From: Nitrospira sp.
GTDB lineage: Bacteria; Nitrospirota; Nitrospiria; Nitrospirales; Nitrospiraceae
Assembly (NCBI GenBank): GCA_016873395.1
Contig: VGXG01000016.1
Span: 1 to 49,784 of the forward strand
Direction of reading: 5' to 3'
Length of the DNA: 49,784 bases
Part shown: piece after piece, positions 25,067 to 33,597 of the stretch
Position numbering within the stretch: the stretch's first letter is position 1
How the letters are laid out: each line of letters opens with the position of its first letter
Notes under the pieces: generated by a model
What the model saw: only the letters and a program-made list of their open reading frames with translations
The model's database searches: none
Told to the model about the DNA's origin: nothing
Position numbers and translations under genes: made by a program

Positions 25067-25084
25067 CTGTACAAAATTGTACAG
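25067..25084. promoter_or_regulatory. 18-bp palindrome, possible operator
   Basis: CTGTACAA-AA-TTGTACAG is a perfect inverted repeat with a 2-nt centre, 40 bp after the phosphatase stop. It has no T-tract, so it is not a typical terminator. An AT-rich block follows (25125-25160). No gene starts nearby except the decayed IS3 fragment. Confidence 0.4.
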
Positions 25085-25355
25085 TCCTCTACCTCTCTGG
25101 TTCACGACTTATCAACAGGCATATCTACTTGAATTTCAATTTGAATTTATTATTGACTACCACTAGCGTCCGACAGGTTTCGTGGCCATCAGCTTCAACA
25201 CAAGGCCTGGCGCGAGCTTCATGATGTCTCCCTGTGTGAACGATTTGAACGGCGAACGACGAATCGGGCAGGCGCCCCGGATATTACCGGGAGTGACCTC
25301 GCCCCCTTAAACGGGTCCAGATCCTATGGGAGGGTTGGGCCGAAAGGAGGGCTGC

Positions 25356-25441
25356 ATGCCGCGTCTGCGTCACACCGTCGAACAGATTCTCGCGCCAAAT
25401 GGCGTGAAGCCGAAGTCGCCCTGAGTAAGGGCACGGATGAT
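25356..25441 (+). pseudogene. IS3-family transposase orfA remnant (frameshifted)
   Basis: After a strong AAAGGAGG, the ATG at 25356 starts MPRLRHTVEQILA. This then runs into a stop, while the continuation KWREAEVALSKGTD is found in another frame from 25400. Together they match the N-terminal helix-turn-helix of IS3 OrfA (RHT.EQI..K.REAEV.L..G). Only about 28 codons survive. The rest of the IS, including orfB, is absent. Positions 25085-25350 hold no recognisable gene. Confidence 0.7.
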
Positions 25442-25730
25442 GCTTCCCTTCCGGGCACCGGCCGAGGTGAGCCAGATTATCCTGTACCACCATGAGGCCT
25501 TCGACGGCTCCGGCTATCCGCACGGGCTGCAGGGAGAAGGCATCCCGCTGCTGGCGCGCATCGTGTCAATGGTCCAGACCTTCGACCACCTCGTCGCCGG
25601 CCGGCCGGCTCTCCCGGCGCTCTCGATGGAGGAAGCGGGCAAGCAGATCCGCCGCGAGGCCGGCACGCGTTATGACCCGATCCTCGCTGAACTCTTCTCC
25701 AGCCTGATCGGTGAGCGCAAGGTTCCATGT
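25437..25730 (+). pseudogene. HD-GYP phosphodiesterase, C-terminal fragment
   Basis: The translation contains HHEAFDGSGYPHGLQGEGIP, followed by LLARIVSMVQTFDHLVAG, then MEEAGKQIRREAGTRYDPILAELF. This is the second half of an HD-GYP domain that would degrade cyclic di-GMP. The N-terminal half with the HD and DIGK motifs and any sensor part is missing: the fragment starts where the IS3 remnant ends. The frame drifts into unrelated sequence after about 25720. It is a non-functional relic. Confidence 0.75.
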
Positions 25731-25803
25731 CCCCCCCCTTGGCGCTGGCGGCCAAGTCAGCGGCCATGCCACAATCCTGAGACCGGCGGGCGCCTTTCTC
25801 GCT

Positions 25804-27489
25804 TCAGCGCTCACGCTCGGCCTCCCCGATCATCTCTGCTGCAGTCTGACGCACGGCTTTCGTAATCGCCAGCCCTCCCAGCATGCGCGCGATTTCTTCT
25901 TCCCGACCGACTCGATCGAGCTTCCGCGCATGAGTGACCGTCCGCTTCTTCGCCACCGATTTCTCGATCGCAAAGTGCGTCCCAGCCTGAGAAGCAATTT
26001 GCGGGAGATGCGTAATGCAAAACACTTGATGGTAACGGCCCAGGGCCCGCAGCCTCCGCCCCATCACCGCCGCCACGGCTCCGCCGATACCTGCATCCAC
26101 CTCGTCGAAAATCAAGACGGGCACGCGATCGGTTTCGGCCAGCACCGTCTTCATCGCCAGCATCACGCGCGACAACTCCCCTCCCGACACGACGCGAGCC
26201 AGCGGCAGAAGCGGCTCTCCCTGATTGGCCGAGAAGAGATACTCCACTCGATCTCGCCCGGTCGGCCCGAGGGCTTCGTCACCCTTTCCCGATATCACCG
26301 TGATGTTCAGCCTGGTGCGGTCCATGCGCAGGCCTATCAACTCTTCCTGGACCCTCGCGTCCATCTTAGCCGCAGCCTTGACCCGGCCGGCTGAGAGCTG
26401 TGTGGCCAGGGCTTCCACGCAGGCATACTCTCGAGAGACCAATTCACGCAACTCAGTCAGGTGCGCCTCGCTCGAGTCGAGCGCCTCGATCTCCCGTTTG
26501 AGCTCTTGCATTCGCGCCAGCATGGATGCTTCGCTCCCGCCGTATTTCTTTTTCAGCCGCAGCAGGTGGTCTAACCGCTCCTCAAGCCGAGCCAGCCGGG
26601 CTGGATCATGGTCCAACCCATCCCGATAAATCCGACAACGCTGCGCCAGCTCTCGTAACTGGACTGTAGCCCCCTCGCAGAGTTCCATCCATTCTCCTGC
26701 GCTCGGGTCGATGGTCCCCAGTTCACGCAGGCGATCGTGGACAGCCCCTAGATGGCTCAGCGCCGAGGCATCGGCTCCATAGACAAGCTCATAGGTCTCT
26801 TCGGCCAACTGGCCCAGCCGCTGGGCATGGCTCAACCGGCTGCGCTCAGCGATGAGACCCTCCTCCTCCCCGGGTCGAAGGTCTGCCTCCTCCAACTCCC
26901 GGTACTGAAAGCGGAGAAACTCCTCGCGCTCATTGCGCTCCGAGACCGTCCGGACGGCCTCCTCCAAGTCCCGCTGCCTGGCCTGCCACTGTTCGTACGC
27001 GGCGAGATAGGCCCGTCGCAGATCTTTGAGGTGTCCAAACGCATCCAGGGCATCGCACTGCGCCTGCGCGGAGAGGAGGGATTGCTGCTCATGCTGGCCG
27101 TGGATATCAATCAGCGTCCCGGCCAGGACCTGGACCAGGTTGAGCGGAGTGAGGTTGCCGTTCACGTAGGTGCGGTTGCGGCCGGTGCGCGAGAGGATGC
27201 GGCGGATGATGAGATCCGTCTCCTGCGGAGTCAGCAGACCCTGCTCACGGAGGCTGTCCGTCAAGGGACCGTTCGGAGGCAGTGAGAAGGACGCCTCCAA
27301 CACCGCTTCATCGGCATCGGACCTGATCTGGTCCGCCGAGGCGCGTCCCCCCACCAGCAGGGCAATGGCATCCACCAGGATAGATTTGCCGGCGCCGGTC
27401 TCGCCGGTCAGAACCTGGAACCCGTCCGTGAATTCAAGGCTCAGGTGATCGATGACCGCGAAGTTGGAAATGCGCAGCTCGGTGAGCAC
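25804..27489 (-). CDS. recN: DNA repair protein RecN
   Basis: 561 residues from GTG 27489 (typical N-terminus LTELRISNFAVIDHLSLEF). An SMC-like ATPase for double-strand break repair. Walker A GETGAGKSILVDAIALLVGGR (about 30-50), a long coiled coil (about 150-370, many Arg/Glu heptads with RSRLSHAQRLGQL and LARLEERLDHLLRLKK), then the signature SGGELSRVMLAMK and Walker B VLIFDEVDAGIGG. An in-frame start at 27537 lies inside the hairpin module and adds 16 residues without a family match. No Shine-Dalgarno is obvious before GTG 27489. Confidence 0.93.
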   Translation of the reverse strand: MLTELRISNFAVIDHLSLEFTDGFQVLTGETGAGKSILVDAIALLVGGRASADQIRSDADEAVLEASFSLPPNGPLTDSLREQGLLTPQETDLIIRRILSRTGRNRTYVNGNLTPLNLVQVLAGTLIDIHGQHEQQSLLSAQAQCDALDAFGHLKDLRRAYLAAYEQWQARQRDLEEAVRTVSERNEREEFLRFQYRELEEADLRPGEEEGLIAERSRLSHAQRLGQLAEETYELVYGADASALSHLGAVHDRLRELGTIDPSAGEWMELCEGATVQLRELAQRCRIYRDGLDHDPARLARLEERLDHLLRLKKKYGGSEASMLARMQELKREIEALDSSEAHLTELRELVSREYACVEALATQLSAGRVKAAAKMDARVQEELIGLRMDRTRLNITVISGKGDEALGPTGRDRVEYLFSANQGEPLLPLARVVSGGELSRVMLAMKTVLAETDRVPVLIFDEVDAGIGGAVAAVMGRRLRALGRYHQVFCITHLPQIASQAGTHFAIEKSVAKKRTVTHARKLDRVGREEEIARMLGGLAITKAVRQTAAEMIGEAERER

Positions 27490-27515
27490 GTTAGAAGAAA
27501 TGATGAATGCGCGAG

Positions 27516-27542
27516 ACCCATTGCATTCCGGGAGCAATGGGT
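27516..27542. repeat. 27-nt hairpin module (copy in the recN-trxA gap)
   Basis: ACCCATTGC and GCAATGGGT flank an ATTCCGGGA centre and can form a 9-bp stem. The same sequence with one change occurs inside the MITE at 18176-18202. A more divergent copy occurs at about 28823-28857 inside the fourth leader repeat. The module thus moves between different contexts. Confidence 0.65.
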
Positions 27543-27549
27543 GCCCCCG

Positions 27550-27613
27550 AACGCTGAATGAAGAACGAACGTCTCAGCCTTCCCCATTCAGCATTCATCA
27601 CTCAGCGTTCATC
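27550..27613 (-). repeat. Heptad-repeat hairpin downstream of trxA
   Basis: The right arm (about 27582-27613) reads ATTCAGC ATTCATC ACTCAGC GTTCATC as exact 7-nt units. The left arm (27550-27572) contains its partner GAACGCTGAATGAAG. Pairing needs some G-U and a few mismatches. A similar GATGAATGCGCGAG lies at 27501-27514. It follows the trxA stop codon by 8 nt and reaches towards the recN start. Confidence 0.65.
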
Positions 27614-27621
27614 ATTGTTTT

Positions 27622-27969
27622 TCAGGCGGTGGGGGAAGGCTGGGTCAACAGGGAATCGATCACTTCTTTGAATTGGCGCTTGGGCCTGGCACCGACAAGT
27701 TTTTCTACCACCTGGCCGTTCTTGAAAAACAGGATGGTCGGAATGCTCATCACCTGATACCGACCGGCGATTTCCGGATTCTCATCCGTATTCAGCTTCA
27801 TGACGCGGAGCTTGCCTGCGTATTCCGTCGCCAACTCTTCCACGATGGGCGCCACCATCTGGCAAGGCCCGCACCAAACGGCCCAAAAATCCACCATCAC
27901 GAGACCCAGCGCCTTCATCACTTCGACATCCCAACTGCTCTCTTCCACTTTTACAGCCTGTCCACCCAC
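27622..27969 (-). CDS. trxA: Thioredoxin
   Basis: 115 residues from GTG 27969, whose GGAGG lies 7 nt upstream and is supplied by the edge of the leader repeat. The active site WCGPC in [12 protein letters not shown] (about 29-40) and the cis-proline segment [12 protein letters not shown] (about 72-83) are those of a classical cytoplasmic thioredoxin. It would serve Bcp in this window and other reductases. A start at 28041 would translate the repeat itself ([18 protein letters not shown]) and is not likely. It has its own promoter at 28182-28211. Confidence 0.93.
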   Translation of the reverse strand: MGGQAVKVEESSWDVEVMKALGLVMVDFWAVWCGPCQMVAPIVEELATEYAGKLRVMKLNTDENPEIAGRYQVMSIPTILFFKNGQVVEKLVGARPKRQFKEVIDSLLTQPSPTA

Positions 27970-27976
27970 AGGATTG

Positions 27977-28140
27977 CCTCCATACCAACCTTCGGTTGAA
28001 CCGCCATACCAAACTTCGTTTAAACCGCCCCCTTCGATCACATGGGGACGGAGAGGTCTTTTGCCACTAGTGCGCCTCGATCAAATCGCAGCGGATAGTT
28101 ACTTTGCCTCCAGCAGACTGAGATTCTTCGGTTGAATCTC
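27977..28140 (-). repeat. Structured 5'-leader repeat, copy 3 (trxA leader)
   Basis: Reading on the minus strand: a GAGATTC/GAATCTC hairpin (28122-28140), the CTGGAGGCAAAG box (about 28100-28112), ATTTGATCG (about 28078-28088), a second box, then an 8-bp stem CCGTCCCC/GGGGGCGG with loop ATGTGATCGAA (28025-28051). Last come two small hairpins (28010-28022 and 27986-27998), each followed by GGTATGG. The last one runs into GGAGG, the trxA Shine-Dalgarno. Confidence 0.75.
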
Positions 28141-28181
28141 CTTAACAGCAAGATCGGACCATCCGCTCGAAAAGCGCGGTC

Positions 28182-28211
28182 ATCGTATCCTACCCTCCGT
28201 GAAACTGTCAA
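28182..28211 (-). promoter_or_regulatory. Predicted trxA promoter
   Basis: On the minus strand TTGACA (28206-28211) and TACGAT (28182-28187) are 18 bp apart. It places the whole leader repeat, about 205 nt, inside the trxA 5' UTR. Confidence 0.55.
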
Positions 28212-28249
28212 CCGGCCGAGGAGCCGCGTTCTGTTCACAGCCTGCTCAC

Positions 28250-28789
28250 TTACCAGCCCCATTCACCCGGCACTCCCTCCCACCAGCCATCCGGCTTGGC
28301 TTTCCGCCAAGCAGCCTGCTGCACCCACAGACGTTCGGCAGCGGCTTTGTCCAGCTTGGTCGCCATAGCGGCGCTGATGTCAGCCTGTCGCTGGACGCTT
28401 CCCTGGAGGATTTCTTTGGCAATCCTCGCCAAGACATCCGGCGGGTCTGTCAGATCCTGTGGGCCTCCGGTCGCCAGGTTGAGGTACAGGTGCTCGACCG
28501 CCACCCACCGATCGGCCTTCGCCAGCGAGTCCAAATAGCCGTCGATGGCATGGTACACGTAGGTCAGGTACACATAGCTCTCAACAGACGGGGCTTCATT
28601 CACCTCCCGCTGGGAGGCCTCGAGCGCGCGCCGGTAGTCCCCGGCAGCCAAGTACACCTTGGCCCGCTTGAGGTGATCGCGCGCCTTCTCGGAAGAAGCC
28701 TGCGCCGGGCCGGCCGGCAGCAGGGAAAAGCCGAACAAAATGACCGCCAGTGCCAGCGCGTGGCAACAGTGTCTGCGGAATCGGCTCAT
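28250..28789 (-). CDS. Exported TPR-like protein
   Basis: 179 residues from ATG 28789, with GGAGG 6 nt upstream formed by the leader repeat edge. Signal peptide RHCCHALALAVILFGFSLLPAGPAQA. Residues about 30-70 (SEKARDHLKRAKVYLAAGDYRRALEASQREV) form a TPR-like helix pair. The rest is helical and ends in Trp-rich KPDGWWEGVPGEWGW. Function unknown. It is downstream of lptD in the same direction, 130 bp away. Confidence 0.65.
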   Translation of the reverse strand: MSRFRRHCCHALALAVILFGFSLLPAGPAQASSEKARDHLKRAKVYLAAGDYRRALEASQREVNEAPSVESYVYLTYVYHAIDGYLDSLAKADRWVAVEHLYLNLATGGPQDLTDPPDVLARIAKEILQGSVQRQADISAAMATKLDKAAAERLWVQQAAWRKAKPDGWWEGVPGEWGW

Positions 28790-28795
28790 GGAGCA

Positions 28796-28905
28796 CCTCC
28801 ATACCAAGCTTGCTTGAACCCAGGCACCCGCTGCATTCTGCAGAGCAACGGACGCCCAACGGGTGAAACGATCAAAGGCGGGCGGAGAAACGTTTTGCCC
28901 CAGTG
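28796..28905 (-). repeat. Structured 5'-leader repeat, copy 4
   Basis: On the minus strand CACTGGGGCAAAACGTTTCTCC (about 28884-28905) and TTTGATCG (about 28868-28877) match the box of the other copies. Then comes a CGCCC/GGGCG stem, a divergent copy of the 27-nt hairpin module (28823-28857), the hairpin CAAGC-AA-GCTTG (28805-28816) and TATGGAGG, the Shine-Dalgarno of the TPR-like gene. Confidence 0.7.
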
Positions 28906-28919
28906 ACCCTCACACGCCA

Positions 28920-31325
28920 CTACCTGGCCGTGCCCGGTGCGGCCTGAGTCGCTGTAGCTGAGGTGGATGTGCGTCTGGTAGGCGACGTCGGCCAGGGCAG
29001 GCCCTTCTCGTCTTTCAACAGAGGATTCAAGATTTTCTTCATCAATTCGGTCCCGTCAGCCTCGGTAAACCCTATGCCCGTTAAACTGACCAGGAAGTTG
29101 ACCTGCGTCCGGTCGGGGAACTTGATGTAATAAAGCCCAAACGACCAGCACCGGCACGGATTCTGATACACGCCGACGAGGTCCGTTTCAGAACTCGTGC
29201 CGCTTTTCACGTCGTAGTAGGATCGTCCGCCGATGGTGATCCCATAGGGAAGCCGCACCGCTCCCGTCGCGGTCGCGAACTGGACCGTCTCGGTCGGGGC
29301 AAAGACTTCGTTGAAGGAAATCGGATTCCAAATGTCGCCGCGCCGCACGCGGTTTCCGTCCTTCGTGAACCGTTGCCCCACTTCGATGTACCATTGGTCC
29401 TTCCGCTGGTACCGAACATCCGTATTCCACTGACTAAAATTGCCGCGATAGGGATCAAAAAAGGCATCGACCGTGAGCGACAGCGGGTCCTTGCCGGGAA
29501 CCACCCCGACCGTGTCACCGACGACCGCACGAACCCAGAGATCGGAAAATTTCTTGCCCTGAACCGCCGTCATCGTCGGCTGGAGCTTCTGGGTCGTGCC
29601 GCCGAACAGGGTACTGGGAGTAAAGGACCGGGCCTGGGTCTGGACGCTGCCTGGGTGGTAACTCTGGGCCAGGGTCAGGTCCAGCCAGTTGCGTGCCGCC
29701 CCCTGCCCGCCCAGCTCCAGCAGGCGGCTCCTGACCGAGTAGGTCACCAGGTTTTTCTTGGTCAGGTCATCCACCGCATCGACTTGCACAATCTGCGACT
29801 GGTCGGTGGGTGGGACATACTCGTAGATCACGTCCGGCTCGATGGTATGGAGCAGGCGCCCGCCTCCTTCCCGGTTGAACTGGCGGGTCAAGCGAGAGGT
29901 CGCATCCAGGCTGGCCCAGAAGGTTCCTCGATGCACGGGCTTGTCCGTGCTCACCCCACGGGAATAGGCAACCTCCCTCAAGTTCAGGCGCGGGGTCAGG
30001 CCGACCACGTGACCGATATCCAGTACATCTGTGGAGAAGGTCGGCATCAGGTCCACTCGGCTGAGTCCAAATTCCTTCTCCCTCGTGAAGTAGACGAAGG
30101 TCGATTCCATGCCGGCCAACACCGGACCGCCGAAGGGTGCGACGTTGACCAGATTGTGTCCGATCTCCGGAAGACGTTGAAAAGTGTTCTTTCCTCCCAC
30201 ACCGAGTGGTTGGAGGTACTGCGCCAGCAGGTAGAGGTTGCCGCCCGCGAACCGCTGATTGATATTGAAATCGGATTCCTGGCTGGGCGACGCACGCAGC
30301 GCACCGGAGTTGCTGAGGTTGTTGTAGTAGGTCCGGTCGCTCAAGAGATTGGCCTTGACACGGATCGAGAGATCGGGTGTGACTTCCTGCGTATGGGAGC
30401 TGATCAACAGCGCGCGGTTGGTGTGCGTCACGTTGTCTTTGATAAAGGTGGCCAGCCACTGACCCTTCGAATGGCGGTCCAGAATATAGCGATACGCCAA
30501 GTCGCCTCCATATCCCCGTTGGCTCAGATAATCCGGTGTGATCATGACATCCTGGCTCGGCGTCACCGCCCAGAAGAACGCCTGCCGGTAGTGGGCCCCG
30601 AACTTGGTGTCATACCCGTAATCCGGGAACAAGAACCCCGTTTTCCTCGCCGTCTGGATGGGGTAGGCGATGGAGGGCAGCGGCACCAGCGGGAAATCGT
30701 TCACGCAAAACCACAGGTCTTTGGCATAGAGGCGCTCGCCTGCCTTGAGATCCATATCCTTGAACGTGAAACGCCAGGCCGGGATCTCTCCTTGCTTCGC
30801 ATCGCAGTTGGTAAACGAGCCTTCCTTGGCTCGGAAGTGATCCTCAGAAAACCGCTGGATCAGTCGCCCCGTCACCAAGGTGTTCGACTCTTTCATATAG
30901 AGAGTCCCGTTGGCGACCAGCCCCGCGTCGGTATTGACGTCCAGCTCAAAGCGATCGGCCCAGAGATCCGACGTAGGATCCTTCAGGTGGGCCTGGCCGG
31001 TCGCAACCAGGGTGCCGGACAGCATGAACAGCGTGACCTTGTCCGCCGTCAGCCGCAGCGGTCCTTGCACCACCACGACTGAGCCGGTCGCCTCATAGAC
31101 CTCGGTGGTCTTGAGATACTCGATATGGTCCGCCGTCAACTCGATCGGCTGGGACGAGGCGGAAGCCGAGAGGGTTTTTTTAGGCACGGACTTTGGGGGC
31201 TCGGCCGGTTTCGTTTCAGTCGGAGCGGAAAGGGCCGGGGAGAGAGACGTCGCGAAACAGAGGAAGAGGACGACCGGCCATCGGAGCTGAGACAGGCGAT
31301 CTACCGACCAGCGGCGACGGCCCAT
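28920..31325 (-). CDS. lptD: LPS-assembly protein LptD
   Basis: 801 residues. Signal peptide (VVLFLCFATSLSPALSA). Residues about 55-200 form the OstA/LptA-like jelly-roll (IELTADHIEYLKTTEVYEATGSVVVVQGPLRLTADKV). The rest is a large barrel that inserts lipopolysaccharide into the outer leaflet. Conserved pieces include FTNCDAKQGEIPAWRF, DLWFCVNDFPLVPLPSIAYP and GFLFPDYGYD. The ATG follows the folC stop by one base pair, so the genes are coupled. The C-terminal tail is Thr/Ala-rich. Confidence 0.93.
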   Translation of the reverse strand: MGRRRWSVDRLSQLRWPVVLFLCFATSLSPALSAPTETKPAEPPKSVPKKTLSASASSQPIELTADHIEYLKTTEVYEATGSVVVVQGPLRLTADKVTLFMLSGTLVATGQAHLKDPTSDLWADRFELDVNTDAGLVANGTLYMKESNTLVTGRLIQRFSEDHFRAKEGSFTNCDAKQGEIPAWRFTFKDMDLKAGERLYAKDLWFCVNDFPLVPLPSIAYPIQTARKTGFLFPDYGYDTKFGAHYRQAFFWAVTPSQDVMITPDYLSQRGYGGDLAYRYILDRHSKGQWLATFIKDNVTHTNRALLISSHTQEVTPDLSIRVKANLLSDRTYYNNLSNSGALRASPSQESDFNINQRFAGGNLYLLAQYLQPLGVGGKNTFQRLPEIGHNLVNVAPFGGPVLAGMESTFVYFTREKEFGLSRVDLMPTFSTDVLDIGHVVGLTPRLNLREVAYSRGVSTDKPVHRGTFWASLDATSRLTRQFNREGGGRLLHTIEPDVIYEYVPPTDQSQIVQVDAVDDLTKKNLVTYSVRSRLLELGGQGAARNWLDLTLAQSYHPGSVQTQARSFTPSTLFGGTTQKLQPTMTAVQGKKFSDLWVRAVVGDTVGVVPGKDPLSLTVDAFFDPYRGNFSQWNTDVRYQRKDQWYIEVGQRFTKDGNRVRRGDIWNPISFNEVFAPTETVQFATATGAVRLPYGITIGGRSYYDVKSGTSSETDLVGVYQNPCRCWSFGLYYIKFPDRTQVNFLVSLTGIGFTEADGTELMKKILNPLLKDEKGLPWPTSPTRRTSTSATATQAAPGTAR

Positions 31326-31326
31326 C

Positions 31327-32634
31327 TCAACCCCTGATGGGAGACAGTCCGCACCCGCGCAGGAGAGCCTTCATTTCACCCACCAGCACTAGGGAGCCGG
31401 TCACGCAGATCAGATCCTCGGAGGACGCCAGCCGCCTGGCCAGAGCCAGTGCCTCGGCTGGATGAGGCACGGTCTGCGCGAAGCCGGCTTTCTCGTCCAA
31501 CGCGGCCGCCAGTTCCTCCACGGAGGCGGCGCGTGGGATCGATGCCTGTGTCAACACCAGATCATCAGCCAGCGGCAGGAGCAGTCGTAAGAACTCCGCG
31601 CGGTCCTTATCCCGCATCATGCCGACGACAAGAATGACGCGGGAGACCGGATGGGCCTGGCGATACGACGCAAGATAGGCAGCCACAGCCTCGGCCGCCG
31701 CGGGATTATGAGCCCCGTCCAGCAACAGCGTCGGGTGCCGCTCGACCACCTCCAGCCGGCCGGCCCACTGAGTGGCCAGGAGGCCGCCTCGGATCGCCTG
31801 CTCGGAAGCCGGCAATCCCAGATCGGAAGCCAGCTCTAAGACAGCCAGTGCGCAAGCGGCGTTGTCGAGCTGGTGAAGGCCGGCCAGCGGGGAGGACAGG
31901 TCGCGATAGGGCCGCCGCAACCCTTCATAGTTGAACCCCGCCAGGGGGTCGCCGACGGCCCGGAAGTCACGGGCCAACCGGAAGACCGGCGCGCCGCGGT
32001 CCGCCGCAACGTGTTCGACGACCTCGGCCGCCTCCGCAGACAGGCGTCCGGCGACGACTGGTACACCGCGCTTGATGATGCCGGCCTTTTCAAACGCGAT
32101 CGCGCCGACGCTGTCGCCGAGGTGGTCCTGATGGTCCAGCGCGACGTTCGTAATCACCGACAGCATCGGCCGCACTGTATTCGTCGCGTCAAAGCGTCCC
32201 CCCAGCCCCACCTCGATGACCGCCACGTCCACCTTGGTTTCGGCAAAATACTGAAAGGCCAACGCAGTGGTGAATTCAAAAAACGTCGGAAGGATCTCCT
32301 GCCCCATCGTATCGTGCAGAGTAGTGCGCAGGCGCTCCGTAAGCTGGACCACCGAATCGTCCGGGATCGGATCGCCGTTGATCTGGATCCGCTCTCGAAA
32401 ATCGACCAGATGCGGGGACGTGTACAGCCCGACCCGGTAGCCGGCCGACTGCAGCATCGCGGCCGCCATCGCAGCCGTGGAGCCCTTGCCGTTCGTCCCC
32501 CCGATGTGGATGGTGCGGTAACAGTCCTGCGGATTCCCCAGCCGACCGAGCAGCGTCTGAATGGGTTCCAGGCCCAGCTTGACCCCGTGTTTCTGGAGAC
32601 CCTGCAGGAATTCCAAAGCAGCTGGATAGAACAT
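31327..32634 (-). CDS. folC: Folylpolyglutamate/dihydrofolate synthase FolC
   Basis: 435 residues. Adds glutamate to folates in the cytoplasm. P-loop HIGGTNGKGSTAAM (about 43-56), omega-loop TSPHLVDFRERIQING (about 73-88), VIEVGLGGRFDATN (about 140-153), DHQDHLG and the C-terminal LLLDGAHNP (about 303-311) are all present. It lies 25 bp after accD, the common accD-folC arrangement. A folB domain lies in the same window. Confidence 0.94.
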   Translation of the reverse strand: MFYPAALEFLQGLQKHGVKLGLEPIQTLLGRLGNPQDCYRTIHIGGTNGKGSTAAMAAAMLQSAGYRVGLYTSPHLVDFRERIQINGDPIPDDSVVQLTERLRTTLHDTMGQEILPTFFEFTTALAFQYFAETKVDVAVIEVGLGGRFDATNTVRPMLSVITNVALDHQDHLGDSVGAIAFEKAGIIKRGVPVVAGRLSAEAAEVVEHVAADRGAPVFRLARDFRAVGDPLAGFNYEGLRRPYRDLSSPLAGLHQLDNAACALAVLELASDLGLPASEQAIRGGLLATQWAGRLEVVERHPTLLLDGAHNPAAAEAVAAYLASYRQAHPVSRVILVVGMMRDKDRAEFLRLLLPLADDLVLTQASIPRAASVEELAAALDEKAGFAQTVPHPAEALALARRLASSEDLICVTGSLVLVGEMKALLRGCGLSPIRG

Positions 32635-32659
32635 GGGTCAGGCCGCACGCCGGCGGCGG

Positions 32660-33496
32660 TCACAAGTGGTTGAGGAGCGTGCTCAAGGTCTCCTTGAGGC
32701 GCTTGCGCTCCACGATCATGTCGATCATGCCGTGGTCCAGCAGGAACTCGGCCCGCTGAAACTCGTCCGGCAGTTGCTGCTTGATCGTTTGCTCGATCAC
32801 GCGGGGCCCTGCGAAACCGATCAGCGCCTTGGGCTCCGCAATGACTACGTCTCCCAGCATGGCCATGCTGGCCGTGACCCCGCCGAACGTTGGGTCGGCC
32901 AGAATACAGATGAACGGTACCCGCGCCTCCCCCAGTCGGGCGACCGAGGCGGACGTCCTGGCCATCTGCATCAGCGACAGGATGCCTTCCTGCATCCGAG
33001 CTCCGCCGGAAGCCGTGACCAGCACGAACGGGATCTTGGCAGCCAGGGCGCGCTCGGCCGCGCGGCAGAGCTTCTCGCCTACCACGGAGCCCATACTGCC
33101 CCCCATAAAGCTGAAATCAAAGACTCCCAGCACGATCCGGCGGCCATTGACAGCCGCTTCGCCGATCACGATGGCGTCTTTCCGCCCCGTCCGCTCCTGC
33201 TGAGCCTTCAAGCGATCTCGGTAGGAGCGGGTGTCGGTGAAAGACAAGGGATCCCGCGCCTCCACCTCCGCATCCCATTCTCGGAAGGTTCCCAGGTCCG
33301 CCAAGAGAGCAATCCGCTCCGTGACCGAAATGGGGAAATGGTAATCGCACTTGGGGCAGACCTTGTTGTTGCGGTCCACTTCCTTGCGGTAGACGATCTC
33401 CCGGCAATGGCTGCACTTGAGCCACATGCCCTCGACCATCTTTGAACGCTTGGTGCTTTCTGAGCCTACGGACGATTCCTTCTTGAACCAGGCCAT
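32660..33496 (-). CDS. accD: Acetyl-CoA carboxylase carboxyltransferase subunit beta AccD
   Basis: 278 residues. Transfers the carboxyl group from carboxybiotin to acetyl-CoA, with AccA. The N-terminal four-cysteine zinc ribbon (CSHC about 28-31, CPKC about 47-50) is followed by the carboxyltransferase core with VTASGGARMQEG (about 161-172) and DPTFGGVTASMAMLGD (about 199-214). Length and order match AccD. The heptad hairpin starts right upstream of its start region. Confidence 0.95.
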   Translation of the reverse strand: MAWFKKESSVGSESTKRSKMVEGMWLKCSHCREIVYRKEVDRNNKVCPKCDYHFPISVTERIALLADLGTFREWDAEVEARDPLSFTDTRSYRDRLKAQQERTGRKDAIVIGEAAVNGRRIVLGVFDFSFMGGSMGSVVGEKLCRAAERALAAKIPFVLVTASGGARMQEGILSLMQMARTSASVARLGEARVPFICILADPTFGGVTASMAMLGDVVIAEPKALIGFAGPRVIEQTIKQQLPDEFQRAEFLLDHGMIDMIVERKRLKETLSTLLNHL

Positions 33497-33504
33497 GTCT
33501 TCAG

Positions 33505-33597
33505 AATTGAGTGCTTGGGTGATCTGGTGATTGGGTGATTAAGCGGACAGCTCGATGGAGCCCTCTTGCAATCACAAAATCTCAATCACAAAATCGC
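33505..33597 (-). repeat. Heptad-repeat hairpin between the metallo-hydrolase and accD
   Basis: The right arm (33569-33597) is AATCACA AAATCTC AATCACA AAATCGC, exact 7-nt units. The left arm (about 33516-33541) repeats GGTGATCT GGTGATTG GGTGATTA in an 8-nt spacing. GTGATT/AATCAC pairs link the arms. The array touches the stop codon of the metallo-hydrolase gene (33597-33599) and reaches within about 10 nt of accD, filling the gap. Confidence 0.65.

Noticed and set aside
27970-28041. N-terminal extension of thioredoxin ([18 protein letters not shown])
   Set aside because: It is translation of the leader repeat. GTG 27969 has GGAGG at the right distance and gives a standard-length thioredoxin.
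29373-31082. Long plus-strand open frame (569 codons) inside lptD
   Set aside because: It is antisense to a well-supported LptD. Its composition is rich in Arg, Gln, Gly and Val with no domain, as expected for the complement of a GC-rich gene.
33505-33597. Short repeats that might be a CRISPR array
   Set aside because: Units are only 7-8 nt without unique spacers of constant length, and no cas genes are present.
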